Origin: Solimonas soli DSM 21787
GTDB taxonomy: Bacteria > Pseudomonadota > Gammaproteobacteria > Nevskiales > Nevskiaceae
Reading direction: 5' to 3'
DNA length: 64,000 bases
Assembly (NCBI RefSeq): GCF_000474945.1
Contig: NZ_AXDW01000016.1
Span: 1-64,000 of the forward strand
In this document: positions 46,458 to 54,830 of the stretch, piece by piece
Layout: each line of letters begins with the position of its first letter
How positions within the stretch are numbered: position 1 is the first letter of the stretch
Position numbers and translations under genes: made by a program
Notes under the pieces: model-generated
Databases searched by the model: none
Told to the model about the DNA's origin: nothing
Seen by the model: the letters and a program-made list of their open reading frames with translations, nothing else

Positions 46458-48020
46458 TCAGGGCGCGCCGGCGGGCGCGGCCGGCGCATCCGCCGCCGAC
46501 GGCGGCGCGCCGCCGCCGTCCTGGCGCCGGCCGCGATGCTGCGGCGCCTGCGTGCCATCCGCCGTCGGCGCACCGGCCGCCGGCGTCGCGTTCGGAGCAC
46601 CGTCCGCCGGCGTCGCGCCGGTGGCGCCGTCCTGCGCCGGACGGCGGCGCGGGCCCTGCCACGAGCCCTGGTGCCGGCCGCTGCTCCGGTTGCCGGCCGG
46701 CGCGCCGTCCGGCGGCGGACCGCCCTGCCACGGGCCCGGGCCCGGACCGCGGCGCTTGCGCTGCGCGCGTTCCGGATGCGCTTCGAGATCGGCCTTCTTG
46801 GCCGCCGCGGTCGCCGCCGCCGCTTCGGCGGGCAGCTGCACGCTGGCGCCGTCCTTGAGGCGATCGGCGCCTTCGGTGACGACCGTCTCGCCGAGCTGCA
46901 GGCCCTTGACGATCTGCACCTTGTCGGCGGTCTGCGCGCCGCGCGTCACGCTGCGCACGCTGACCGTCTTGTCGTCGTTGAGCACGTAGACGAAATCGCC
47001 CTGCGTGCCGTTGCGCACCGCCGCCAGCGGCACCGCCGGCGTCTTGCCGATCACGTACAGCTGCAGGCGCAGATTGACGAACTGGTTGGGGAACAGGGCG
47101 CCGTCGGCATTGGCGAAGCGTGCCTTGCCGCCGACCGTGCCGGTGCTCGTGTCGACCTGGTTGTCGAGCGTCAGGAACTGGCCGCTGCCCAGCGTCCTGG
47201 TGCGCGTGCGGTCGAGCGCCGTCGCCGGCAGCGGCGCGGCGGCGGCGTGCTGCTGGATTTCGGCGACGCTGTCCTGCGGCACGGCGAACTTCACGTCGAT
47301 CGGTTCGACCTGGGTGATGACGGCGATGCCGGTGCTGTCGCCGGCGGCGATGTAGTTGCCGACGTCGGCCAGGCGCAGGCCGATGCGGCCGGCGACCGGC
47401 GCGGTGATGCGTGCGTACTCGACGTCGAGCTGCGCGCTGCCGACCGCGGCGCGATCGGCCGCGACCGTGCCTTCGAGCTGCTTGACGGTCGCCGCCTGCG
47501 TGTCGACCTCCTGCCGGGCGATCGAGTCCTGCGTCTGCAGCGTGCGGTAGCGCTCGAGCTGCAGCCGGGCATTGGCGAGCTGCGCCTCGTCGCGCTGCAG
47601 GTTGCCCTGCGCCTCGAGCAGGGCGTTCCGGAACGGCCGCGGATCGATCTGCGCCAGCAGATCGCCCTTCTTCACCGTCTGGCCTTCCTTGAAATGGATC
47701 GCCACGATGGTGCCGGACACCAGCGGCCGCACCGTCACCGTCGCCAGCGGCGTCACCGTGCCGAGCGCCTCGAGCGTGACCGGGATGTCGATCGCCTCGA
47801 CCTGCGCGACGCCGACCGTGCTGGTCATGCCGCGCATGCCGCGCCCGCCCGCTGCCATCGCGCCGGCGCCGGCGGTCTGCGCGTTGCGCTGGATCAGCCA
47901 CCAGGCGAGCGCGACGATCGCCAGCAGCAGCAGCACGGCGAGCGCGCCGCCGATGAGCTTGCTTCGGGTGCCGACGGGTCGCCGCGCCGGGGCGGACGGG
48001 CGGGAAGGTTGAATGTCCAT
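46458..48020 (-). CDS. mdtA: MdtA-like membrane fusion protein
   Basis: A 520-residue periplasmic adaptor linking the RND pump to the outer-membrane factor. One N-terminal transmembrane helix (about 22-44). The lipoyl-like motif is GTIVAIHFKEGQTVKKGDLL, and an alpha-hairpin follows (LANARLQLERYRTLQ). After the barrel domain comes an atypically long, disordered tail of about 110 residues rich in Pro, Gly, Arg and Ala with imperfect repeats (GATGATPADGAPNATPAAGA). The start MDIQPSRPSAPARR gives the usual length. A TATGAT -10-like element lies on the minus strand at 48072-48077. Confidence 0.9.
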   Translation of the reverse strand: MDIQPSRPSAPARRPVGTRSKLIGGALAVLLLLAIVALAWWLIQRNAQTAGAGAMAAGGRGMRGMTSTVGVAQVEAIDIPVTLEALGTVTPLATVTVRPLVSGTIVAIHFKEGQTVKKGDLLAQIDPRPFRNALLEAQGNLQRDEAQLANARLQLERYRTLQTQDSIARQEVDTQAATVKQLEGTVAADRAAVGSAQLDVEYARITAPVAGRIGLRLADVGNYIAAGDSTGIAVITQVEPIDVKFAVPQDSVAEIQQHAAAAPLPATALDRTRTRTLGSGQFLTLDNQVDTSTGTVGGKARFANADGALFPNQFVNLRLQLYVIGKTPAVPLAAVRNGTQGDFVYVLNDDKTVSVRSVTRGAQTADKVQIVKGLQLGETVVTEGADRLKDGASVQLPAEAAAATAAAKKADLEAHPERAQRKRRGPGPGPWQGGPPPDGAPAGNRSSGRHQGSWQGPRRRPAQDGATGATPADGAPNATPAAGAPTADGTQAPQHRGRRQDGGGAPPSAADAPAAPAGAP

Positions 48021-48258
48021 CGCGTTCCTTGTGGACTGGAGCCGGGCCCGGTGGCGGGCCATGACGCGGCGATCATAGCGAAGGCCCGCCGCGAATCCGT
48101 GCGCTTTTACCTTCCGATACAAACGCTGCGGCATCGCGACCGACGCCGCCCGCCGCCATGGCGGCCGGCCTGCCACGGCGGCCGGGCTGCCGTAAACTAG
48201 CGGCATCGATGGTCCGCCTGCGGCGGGCCGCATTTCCTCAGGATCGACAACGCCTCAC

Positions 48259-48603
48259 ATGGCCGGCAGCAAACAGCGTCTCTACCGCATCAGCTTCATG
48301 AACCAGGGCCAGAAGTACGAGCTCTACGCCCGCGAAGTCAGCCACGGCGCCATGCTCGGCTTCGTCGAAGTCGGCAAGCTGGTGTTCGGCGAGAAGAGCA
48401 AGCTGCTCGTCGATCCCGGCGAGGAAAAACTCAAGGCCGAGTTCGAAGGCGTCGAGCGCTTCTACGTGCCGGTGCACGCCGTCGTGCGCATCGACGAGGT
48501 CAGCAAGGCCGGCCCGGTGCGCATCACCGAAGGCGGCGACGGCGGCGGCTCCAAGGTCACGCCGCTGCCGTTCTACACGTTTGGCGGCGACGGCAAGAAG
48601 TGA
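48259..48603 (+). CDS. DUF1820 protein
   Basis: A 114-residue cytoplasmic protein. RLYRISFMNQGQKYELYARE, then GFVEVGKLVFGEKSKLLVDP and VPVHAVVRIDEV are the DUF1820 pattern, a small family of gamma- and betaproteobacteria without known function. The 238-base gap before it (48021-48258) is divergent from mdtA; a TAAACT -10-like element lies at 48193-48198. Confidence 0.88.
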   Translation: MAGSKQRLYRISFMNQGQKYELYAREVSHGAMLGFVEVGKLVFGEKSKLLVDPGEEKLKAEFEGVERFYVPVHAVVRIDEVSKAGPVRITEGGDGGGSKVTPLPFYTFGGDGKK

Positions 48604-48643
48604 GCGTGGCGGTTAAATGCCTCGCCGCTGCCGGATGCCTCGC

Positions 48644-49420
48644 ATGATCCGTTTCGCGATGCTGGGTTCCGGCAGCAAGGGAAACGCCACCCTCATCGAG
48701 CACGGCGGCACGCGCCTGCTCGTCGACTGCGGCTTCAATCTGAAGGAGACCGAGGCGCGCCTGCTGCGGCTCGGCGTCGAGCCGGCCTCGCTGTCCGGCA
48801 TTCTCGTCACGCACGAGCACAGCGACCATCTGAGCGGCGTCGGCCGCCTGGCGCGCCGGCATCGCGTGCCCGTCTACATGACCTACGGCACGCATCGCGT
48901 CTGGCAGGATGCCGAGGTGCCGGCGCTGATCCGCTTCTCGCCGCATCAGCGCTTCGAAATCGGCGGGCTGGCGATCGAGCCGTACCCGGTGCCGCACGAC
49001 GCCGCGGAGCCCTGCCAGTACGTGATCGCCGCCGGCGACGGCGCGGCGCGGCGGCGCATCGGCATCCTCTCCGACGCCGGCCACATCTCCGCGCACATGC
49101 GCGCCGTGCTCGCCGGCTGCGACGCGCTGATGCTGGAGTGCAACCACGATCCGGAACTGCTGCGCCTCGGCCCGTATCCGCCGAGCTTGAAGCTGCGCGT
49201 CGGCGGCGATCGCGGCCACCTGTCGAATGGCCAGGCGGCGGCGCTGCTGTCCGGCTACGAGACGGCGCGCTTGCAGCACCTGGTGCTCATGCACCTGTCG
49301 GAGACCAACAATCGTCCGCCGCTCGCGCTCGATGCGATACGCGGCGCGCTCGACGGCGATCTCGCCGGACTGCGCTGCGCCGATCAGGCGATGGGCCTGG
49401 AGTGGGCCGAGGTGGTCTAG
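48644..49420 (+). CDS. Metallo-beta-lactamase-fold hydrolase, YycJ/WalJ-like
   Basis: A 258-residue metal-dependent hydrolase. MIRFAMLGSGSKGNATLIE is the standard start, THEHSDHLSGVG carries the zinc ligands, and GILSDAGHISAHM, LECNHD and LMHLSETNNRP follow. Related proteins include B. subtilis YycJ (a DNA exonuclease-like enzyme). The ATG at 48644 is preferred over upstream ATGs at 48617 and 48635 because homologues start at MRF/MIRF. Its last 18 codons are repeated at 54867-54920, downstream of the island, which shows that the island entered at this gene's 3' end while keeping the gene complete. Confidence 0.92.
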   Translation: MIRFAMLGSGSKGNATLIEHGGTRLLVDCGFNLKETEARLLRLGVEPASLSGILVTHEHSDHLSGVGRLARRHRVPVYMTYGTHRVWQDAEVPALIRFSPHQRFEIGGLAIEPYPVPHDAAEPCQYVIAAGDGAARRRIGILSDAGHISAHMRAVLAGCDALMLECNHDPELLRLGPYPPSLKLRVGGDRGHLSNGQAAALLSGYETARLQHLVLMHLSETNNRPPLALDAIRGALDGDLAGLRCADQAMGLEWAEVV

Positions 49421-49652
49421 TCGTTGGCGAGTGAACGCGGTTCAACGGCCGAGATCGCTATGTTGGATCGGACGATTGACTCAATCGGGGGCCTCTGCCG
49501 TCGGGCCGAGTGCCTGGTCGGGCGGCGACACGCCAGGCAGCTGCAACGCCATTGCGCGCAAAGACCGCGACGGATGTGAAAGCCTTGTTTGCCACTCGGA
49601 TGTCCGCTGTGCAGATGTGCGCGGCGATAAAGGTGGCAGTCTCGCTGGGGTC
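49421..49652. other. Left edge of island, no recognisable gene
   Basis: About 230 bases between the metallo-beta-lactamase stop and the transposase remnant. I see no gene I can support on either strand. The base composition changes here from very GC-rich to moderate. Some of it may be the end of the degenerate insertion sequence described next. Confidence 0.4.
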
Positions 49653-49830
49653 CTACCCAGTAATCACGGACGGTTTGGAAAGAGCTGAAAACTTCTGCCT
49701 GCCTGGCGACTCTACGCCGCAGCCTCGGGCTATGGAATCGTTCGATGTAGTCGAACAGATCGGGCCTGGCGATGTCGAGCGTCGCGTATCGAGTCAGATT
49801 GACGCGCTCACGCTTGGGCACAGATGACAG
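49653..49830 (-). pseudogene. C-terminal remnant of an IS3-family transposase (OrfB)
   Basis: On the minus strand the translation reads RERVNLTRYATLDIARPDLF and DYIERFHSPRLRRRVARQ, the end of the integrase domain of IS3-family OrfB. In the neighbouring frame FSALSKPSVITG then a stop follows, the normal C-terminus. A frameshift near 49690 (CCTGCCTGG in the plus strand) splits the two. The upstream catalytic DDE residues are absent, so it is a dead fragment. It marks the left side of the island. Confidence 0.75.
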
Positions 49831-49896
49831 GCGCGGTTGGCTCAGCCAGAAAGCCGAGAACATACAACGGGGTGTGCGATCACCGCCCGCAATCCA

Positions 49897-49924
49897 TTGT
49901 TTTTTGCGGAAAATCGGGCACAAT
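49897..49924 (+). promoter_or_regulatory. Candidate promoter of the island operon
   Basis: TTGTTT at 49897-49902 and CACAAT at 49919-49924, 16 bases apart, in an AT-rich stretch about 105 bases before the methyltransferase start. This is the only plausible sigma70-like pair I see upstream of the operon; confidence is low. Confidence 0.35.
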
Positions 49925-50030
49925 CTTGCTGAAAAAGCATGCCCACGGCGTCCGCCGGCATTGGGCCCCAGGGGACGGTTCAGCAGAAACTATGGCATCC
50001 GGTGATATTGCCCATGGAGGCACAGAACTG

Positions 50031-50966
50031 ATGGGCGCAAGTCCATTCAGGGGCAGGCCAGCTCAGAGCGTGGCCTACATGACCAAACATGGGCGGATGT
50101 TCCATGGGCTGTCGGACGAGCTACTCGCCAGTGACGTGATGGCTCGGTTTGAAGGGAAGGTTAATCTGGTTTTTACCTCCCCACCGTTTCCTCTGAACAC
50201 GAAGAAGAAGTATGGCAACGAAACCGGCGATGAATTCGTACGGTGGCTTGCCGCCTTTGGCCCTCTTCTGAAAAAAATGCTGGCGCCGGACGGCTCCATC
50301 GTCATGGAAATGGGAAATTCGTGGGTTCCCGGCGCGCCGGTCATGTCCACCCTCGCCCTCAAATCTCTACTGGCGTTCCAAGAAGAGAATGAGCTTCACC
50401 TTTGCCAAGAATTCATCTGGAACAATCCAGCCAGGCTACCGTCGCCCGCACAGTGGGTGAACGTGGAGCGAGTGCGAGTGAAGGATAGCTTCACCCGCCT
50501 ATGGTGGATGTCGGCCGTAGAGAAACCCAAAGCGAACAACAAGAAGATTTTGCAAGAGTACAGTCCAGCAATGAAGGACTTGCTCAAGCGTGGGACCTAC
50601 AATGCGGGGTCGCGGCCGTCCGAGCATCGGATTGGAGAAAAATCCTTCCTGACCGATCACGGCGGCGCAATTCCATCAAACGTCCTGACCATCTCGAACA
50701 CGTACAACAACGACCCTTATCAGGTTTACTGCCGAGAGCAGGAAATTCAGCCACATCCGGCGAGGATGCCGATCGAGCTTGCGAAATTCTTTATCAAATT
50801 TTTGACCGACCCAGGTGATCTGGTGCTGGACCCCTTTGGGGGAAGTAACACCACTGGCGCCGCTGCGGAAGATTTAGGCCGCTACTGGATCAGCATCGAA
50901 GCGCAAGAGGACTACATTGCGGGGTCCAAGGGCAGATTTAACGGTCACCTTTTAGAGAGTGACTGA
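50031..50966 (+). CDS. Beta-class DNA methyltransferase (probable N4-cytosine) of the island defence operon
   Basis: A 311-residue SAM-dependent DNA methyltransferase. Catalytic motif IV is TSPPF at residues 49-53 and SAM motif I is DPFGGSNTTG at residues 267-276, so the order is that of the beta class, with the target-recognition region between. SPPF, as in PvuII-like enzymes, points to N4-cytosine rather than adenine methylation. The ATG at 50031 is preferred because GGAGG lies ten bases upstream; ATG 49992 is the alternative. In motif I an Asn replaces the usual Gly (GSNTT). It is followed by the GHKL, helicase and nuclease-like genes and probably protects host DNA. Confidence 0.88.
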   Translation: MGASPFRGRPAQSVAYMTKHGRMFHGLSDELLASDVMARFEGKVNLVFTSPPFPLNTKKKYGNETGDEFVRWLAAFGPLLKKMLAPDGSIVMEMGNSWVPGAPVMSTLALKSLLAFQEENELHLCQEFIWNNPARLPSPAQWVNVERVRVKDSFTRLWWMSAVEKPKANNKKILQEYSPAMKDLLKRGTYNAGSRPSEHRIGEKSFLTDHGGAIPSNVLTISNTYNNDPYQVYCREQEIQPHPARMPIELAKFFIKFLTDPGDLVLDPFGGSNTTGAAAEDLGRYWISIEAQEDYIAGSKGRFNGHLLESD

Positions 50967-50997
50967 TTGGTTTTTGGGGCGCGAACAGGGGATTTTC

Positions 50998-52593
50998 ATG
51001 ACAGAGATTCATGAAGCTGAGCTGTCCATCGGTCCGAAGGCTCTCGACGCATACAGTCGACTTAGCTACACCATGTGGTTCGCTTTGGCTGAATTTGTTG
51101 ATAACTCCACGCAGTCCCGCCTCAATCACGGGAAATACATTGATGAAGTGCTTGAACAGGAAGGGGCCCCGCTCACTGTCAAGATACTTCACGATCGGCT
51201 GAACAAAACCATCACCATTGAGGACAATTCAATTGGGATGACGAAGGCCGACCTAATTGCCGCACTTCGTATTGCGCACCCTACGCCCGACAGCAAAGGC
51301 CGCTCTAAGTACGGCATGGGCATGAAGACTGCCGCCTGCTGGATTGGCCGCCGCTGGCAGGTCATCACCTGCGAATGGGGGAGCGGCGAAGAGTGGACTG
51401 CAGACATCGACGTTGATGGCATTGCTAATAACGGCGCAAAGGTCCCATTGACCTTAAAAAAGGTCGATACTTCCTTGCATTACACCAAGATCATCATCAG
51501 TGATCTTCGCCGCGTCATTCAAAAGCGAAGCGAAGAAACCATCATGACCTATCTTGGGTCGATGTATATGTTTGACCTCCGGAAGAATTCGGACGGCAAG
51601 GTCGGCATGAAATTGGTCTACAACGAAACTGAGGTTGCTCCGCCCGATGAATCTGATTGGGACACTGATCCCTCTGGGGCACCCATGCGCCGCGACCTTC
51701 CGGAGAAGATCATCGATGGCAAGAAGGTCAGTGGATGGATCGGCGTTCTACGGAAGGGCGGAAGGAAATTCGGTGGCTTCTCTCTGTTCCAGAACGAAAG
51801 GCAAATCCAAGGCTTTCCGAATGCGTGGAAGCCACGGAGCATTTTTGGAGGCGTCGATGAGGAAGGCGGCAACAACCTAGTTGCCCAGCGACTCACTGGC
51901 GTTCTGCTGCTCGATGGCTTTGTTGTCTCACATACCAAGGACGCAGTTCTATTCCAAGGAGACGAGGAGGACGAACTTGAGCGGTTCCTGATTGAGGAAA
52001 CCAAAGACTATCGCGACTACGCACAGAAAAGGCGTAGCGGAAGAACACAGGTCTGGTCCAAGGAGAAGGTTCGAGACCTGGTTGAAAGCATGCGCAGTGA
52101 GTTCACCAGCACCGAACTTAAGGATGCGCTCAATACGGCTGCTTTACCCCCACCTGCTACCGTTCTTGCGAACAATCAGCAGATGGTAAAGACCCTCTCT
52201 TCTGAGGACGTAATCGCCCAACTCGACATTCTTGATGACCTGCGGGTGATCGTCTCACTCAAAGAAACGAGCGAATGGGAGCCTCACCTGACAATTGTGG
52301 CAGGAGCCGAGGCGGGAGTGCTTCATGTTATCGTGAATGGACTACACCCTTACTACCAGTCCTTAGAGTCCAACGACGCCATCGAAGAATGCGTCCATCA
52401 ATACATCTACGATGCGGTTGCCGAGTATCGGACCAGCAAAATACACAGCCCAGTTAACCCCGACAGCGTGCGTCGCCTTAAAAATGATTTGCTCCGGGCC
52501 AGGAGCATCAGAATCGAGAATGCCGCAGCAGCCGAACGAAAGAAAGCTGAGGCCGATTTGTTCGCGAAGCCCCAGGGCGATGGCAATGCGTAG
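50998..52593 (+). CDS. GHKL (Hsp90/MutL/MORC-like) ATPase of the island defence operon
   Basis: A 531-residue protein with an N-terminal GHKL ATPase domain. The N box is ALAEFVDNSTQS with E32, D35 and N36. The G1 box is IEDNSIGM (D76, G80), where a Ser replaces the usual Gly of DNGxGM. The G2 lid is SKYGMGMKTAA (residues 103-113). The next 200 residues look like an S5-type second domain (SLFQNERQIQGFPNAWKPRS), and the C-terminus is helical and charged with possible coiled coil. It lacks a histidine-kinase phosphorylation site. MORC/MutL-type ATPases act as ATP-driven DNA clamps, so a sensor or DNA-loading role is inferred. GAACAGGGGA lies before the ATG. Confidence 0.85.
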   Translation: MTEIHEAELSIGPKALDAYSRLSYTMWFALAEFVDNSTQSRLNHGKYIDEVLEQEGAPLTVKILHDRLNKTITIEDNSIGMTKADLIAALRIAHPTPDSKGRSKYGMGMKTAACWIGRRWQVITCEWGSGEEWTADIDVDGIANNGAKVPLTLKKVDTSLHYTKIIISDLRRVIQKRSEETIMTYLGSMYMFDLRKNSDGKVGMKLVYNETEVAPPDESDWDTDPSGAPMRRDLPEKIIDGKKVSGWIGVLRKGGRKFGGFSLFQNERQIQGFPNAWKPRSIFGGVDEEGGNNLVAQRLTGVLLLDGFVVSHTKDAVLFQGDEEDELERFLIEETKDYRDYAQKRRSGRTQVWSKEKVRDLVESMRSEFTSTELKDALNTAALPPPATVLANNQQMVKTLSSEDVIAQLDILDDLRVIVSLKETSEWEPHLTIVAGAEAGVLHVIVNGLHPYYQSLESNDAIEECVHQYIYDAVAEYRTSKIHSPVNPDSVRRLKNDLLRARSIRIENAAAAERKKAEADLFAKPQGDGNA

Positions 52594-52605
52594 GAGAAGG
52601 AATAG

Positions 52606-53760
52606 GTGCCAAAACTTTCTCCAAGAGGATGGCAAACCGCAGCTCTAGCTAAATGGCAGGAGGCTGGGCATAGAGGCATCGTCAGCGTAGTGACCGGCGG
52701 TGGAAAAACCGTCTTCGCTCTCTCGTGCATCGACAAGCTCAAGCCGCATTCAACCCTGATTGTTGTACCCACTGCGGCATTGCTCGACCAATGGTGGGCC
52801 GAAGCAGCCGCCTACTTTGACTTGAAGCTTGATGAAGTGAATGTCATCACCGGTTCAAAGCGAATGCAGCCGGGCACCATCAATATTGCCGTGCTGAACA
52901 CTGCGGCAGATTTGCCCGAGAGGAGCCGAGATCAGAAGTGCTTTCTCATTGTGGACGAGTGCCACAAGGCTGCATCGGAGCATTTCAAGGCAGTTCTGGA
53001 ACTGGACACATACGCGACCTTGGGGTTGTCAGCTACCCCTGAACGGCAGTATGACCAAGGGCTAGCCAATGTGCTGATCCCCGCTCTTGGCGATGTCATC
53101 TTCAAGTATGACTATGCAGACGCGCTAAGGGACAAGGTGATTGTCCCCTTCACTTTGCACAACATCATTTTTGAGCTGGAGGAGGATCGGCAGAAGGAAT
53201 ACGACAAGCTCACCCGAGCAATTGCAAGGTCGATTCAGTCTGCTGGGGCGGAGGCCGAGGAAACAGTTGCCTTGTTTTTGAAGCGCGCCCGCATACTGAA
53301 TCTGAGCCTCAACAGAGTGAAATTGGCACTCAGGCTCATTGCTGCAAACAAGGGCAAGCGCACACTGGTATTCCACGAGGATATCGAGGCCTGCAACCTC
53401 ATTCAGCAGGTCCTCTCAGAAAATGGCGTGCGTAGCGGCGTCTATCATTCGAAGCTCCCGATAAAGGCGCGTGCCCAGATTCTTACTCAATACCGGACCG
53501 GCACCATTGATGTGCTCGTGACATGCAGAGCCCTGGATGAAGGCTTCAATGTCCCCGAAACTGAGATGGGCATTATCGCCGCAAGCACAGCAACCCGGCG
53601 CCAGCGCATTCAGCGGCTCGGAAGAGTGGTGAGACCCGCTGCTGGAAAATCATCTGCAGACATCTATACGTTGGTGGCGACGGCACCCGAAATCGGCCGA
53701 CTCAAAGAGGAAGAAGAAGCACTAGAAGGCGTCGCGAATGTTACGTGGAGCACCGCATGA
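52606..53760 (+). CDS. XPB/COG1061-like SF2 helicase of the island defence operon
   Basis: A 384-residue DEAH-type SF2 helicase with only the two RecA-like domains. W9-Q10 resembles the upstream Q site, the Walker A is TGGGKT (30-35), the Walker B is DECH (117-120), motif III is SATPER (142-147), and motif VI is QRIQRLGR (333-340). It resembles the RAD25/XPB helicases used with restriction systems. It starts with GTG 12 bases after the ATPase gene. No nuclease domain is fused, but the next gene overlaps it by four bases and looks like a nuclease. Confidence 0.9.
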   Translation: MPKLSPRGWQTAALAKWQEAGHRGIVSVVTGGGKTVFALSCIDKLKPHSTLIVVPTAALLDQWWAEAAAYFDLKLDEVNVITGSKRMQPGTINIAVLNTAADLPERSRDQKCFLIVDECHKAASEHFKAVLELDTYATLGLSATPERQYDQGLANVLIPALGDVIFKYDYADALRDKVIVPFTLHNIIFELEEDRQKEYDKLTRAIARSIQSAGAEAEETVALFLKRARILNLSLNRVKLALRLIAANKGKRTLVFHEDIEACNLIQQVLSENGVRSGVYHSKLPIKARAQILTQYRTGTIDVLVTCRALDEGFNVPETEMGIIAASTATRRQRIQRLGRVVRPAAGKSSADIYTLVATAPEIGRLKEEEEALEGVANVTWSTA

Positions 53761-54542
53761 AGACATTCATTGCCGGTGCATGTCATCCAGATAGCATTTT
53801 TCAGGCGGTTGATTCATCTGAGTTCTTGGAAATCAACTTTGAGGCCGAGGTTGTAAAGGCTCTATGTTGCATCTTTAGGGACTATCACTGTGGTGTATTC
53901 AAGGGAAGCTTCAGGCTTGATGGAGACTGTCGTTCCGCCGACTTGGCCTTGATTCACAAGACCCTATCGCATTGGTTCGTTGTCGAGGTTGAGCTAGCCA
54001 GCCACTCCCTTGAAGGTCATGTTCTCCCGCAAGTTAGGTGTTTCCGATTTGGGGACGCCGAGCCCGCATGCGTCACAAGTCTCTGCACGGCCTTTCCTGG
54101 TCTTACGAGAGACGAGGCTGAGCGCATTCTGCTGTATGTTCCGCGCTATGTGGCTGTTGCAGTCGATCGTTTCGTTCCGGAATGGAAAGCCGCCTTCAAG
54201 GGCTTGGATGTCCACCTGCTCACCGTCCAGGTTTTCCAAGGCACCGATGGGAAAATTGCCCACCATGTAGATGGTCGGTTGGAAGTGGCTAAGGAAAGCT
54301 TGGGCTTTGGCACTTATTCAGCCATCGACAAATCTTTGGTCATGCCTCGGAACTGCGGCCTTCCCCTCGGGCAAATTCAGATTCAAGACCCGTTCGGAAC
54401 TGTGGCCCTATGGACCGTCAGAGAGAGCGGCGCTGCCGTATGGATTACAAAGAACATTGGCGATCCGGCATTGCCGCACGGAGATTTTGTCCAAGTCATC
54501 CGCACTATCGAAGGACGCATCACCCTTCGGTTATCTCGGTGA
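53757..54542 (+). CDS. Putative PD-(D/E)xK-like nuclease of the island defence operon
   Basis: A 261-residue protein that I do not recognise as a known family. The first 95 residues have a nuclease-like layout: an acidic helix with E29 and E31 (EINFEAEVVKAL), a strand with D62 (SADLALIHK), a strand with E77 and E79 (WFVVEVELAS), then H83 and Q92. This D...ExE pattern resembles a PD-(D/E)xK core in which the Lys is replaced by Glu. The rest is beta-rich and without clear motifs. The ATG overlaps the helicase stop (ATGA), so translation is coupled. The position and the fold-like pattern make it the likely effector; the catalytic assignment is an inference. Confidence 0.55.
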   Translation: MKTFIAGACHPDSIFQAVDSSEFLEINFEAEVVKALCCIFRDYHCGVFKGSFRLDGDCRSADLALIHKTLSHWFVVEVELASHSLEGHVLPQVRCFRFGDAEPACVTSLCTAFPGLTRDEAERILLYVPRYVAVAVDRFVPEWKAAFKGLDVHLLTVQVFQGTDGKIAHHVDGRLEVAKESLGFGTYSAIDKSLVMPRNCGLPLGQIQIQDPFGTVALWTVRESGAAVWITKNIGDPALPHGDFVQVIRTIEGRITLRLSR

Positions 54543-54750
54543 TATAAGCGCGCAGTATCCGGTTATGCGGCCATTTCCAGCCGGCCCCATGAAGGGGGTG
54601 TAGCAGGAAGATGACTTTCCGCACCGTTGGGATGCCGTTGTATTTCCCCAAGCGCTTCTGAGATTCACCGAGGAACCTCACTGACTCCTCTGGCGATAGA
54701 ATTTTTGAAAGATCTTCGCTGAATCGATCCAGTTGGAAGTAGAGTTTTTC
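54520..54750 (-). pseudogene. Orphan open frame at right edge of island, probably a gene fragment
   Basis: A 76-codon minus-strand open frame without a start codon near its 5' end, preceded by two in-frame TGA stops. Its translation has a natural amino-acid mix (SEDLSKILSPEESVRFLGES, then KRLGKYNGIPTVRKVIFLLH), unlike the Arg/Ala-rich noise frames of this genome. It overlaps the last 23 bases of the nuclease-like gene. I do not recognise it. It may be the tail of another island gene cut off by the rearrangement. Confidence 0.4.
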
Positions 54751-54766
54751 TCATCAGGATCTCTAC

Positions 54767-54799
54767 GTGAAGAAGTCGAAGTTTTTCGAAGAACAGATC
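54767..54799 (+). mobile_element. 5' remnant of an IS3-family transposase (OrfA)
   Basis: GTG AAG AAG TCG AAG and so on encodes VKKSKFFEEQI, the conserved opening of IS3-family OrfA (usually MKKSKFTEEQI). Upstream TAGAGTTTTTCTCATCAGGA resembles the leader of such elements. Similarity ends after codon 11, so only the element's left tip remains. With the OrfB fragment on the other side it brackets the island. Confidence 0.55.
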
Positions 54800-54830
54800 A
54801 GAGCGAGCGGTACCGGAATGTGGCTGCTTC

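Noticed and set aside
49510..49827. 105-codon plus-strand frame at the left edge of the island
   Set aside because: It is antisense to the recognisable IS3 transposase remnant and has no family motif or ribosome-binding site.
50998..52593. Reading the GHKL protein as a sensor histidine kinase
   Set aside because: There is no dimerisation/phospho-His segment before the ATPase domain; the domain is at the N-terminus and resembles Hsp90/MutL/MORC proteins.
54271..54603. 110-codon plus-strand frame overlapping the nuclease-like gene
   Set aside because: It is a shifted frame of the same strand inside the nuclease-like gene and lacks a ribosome-binding site.
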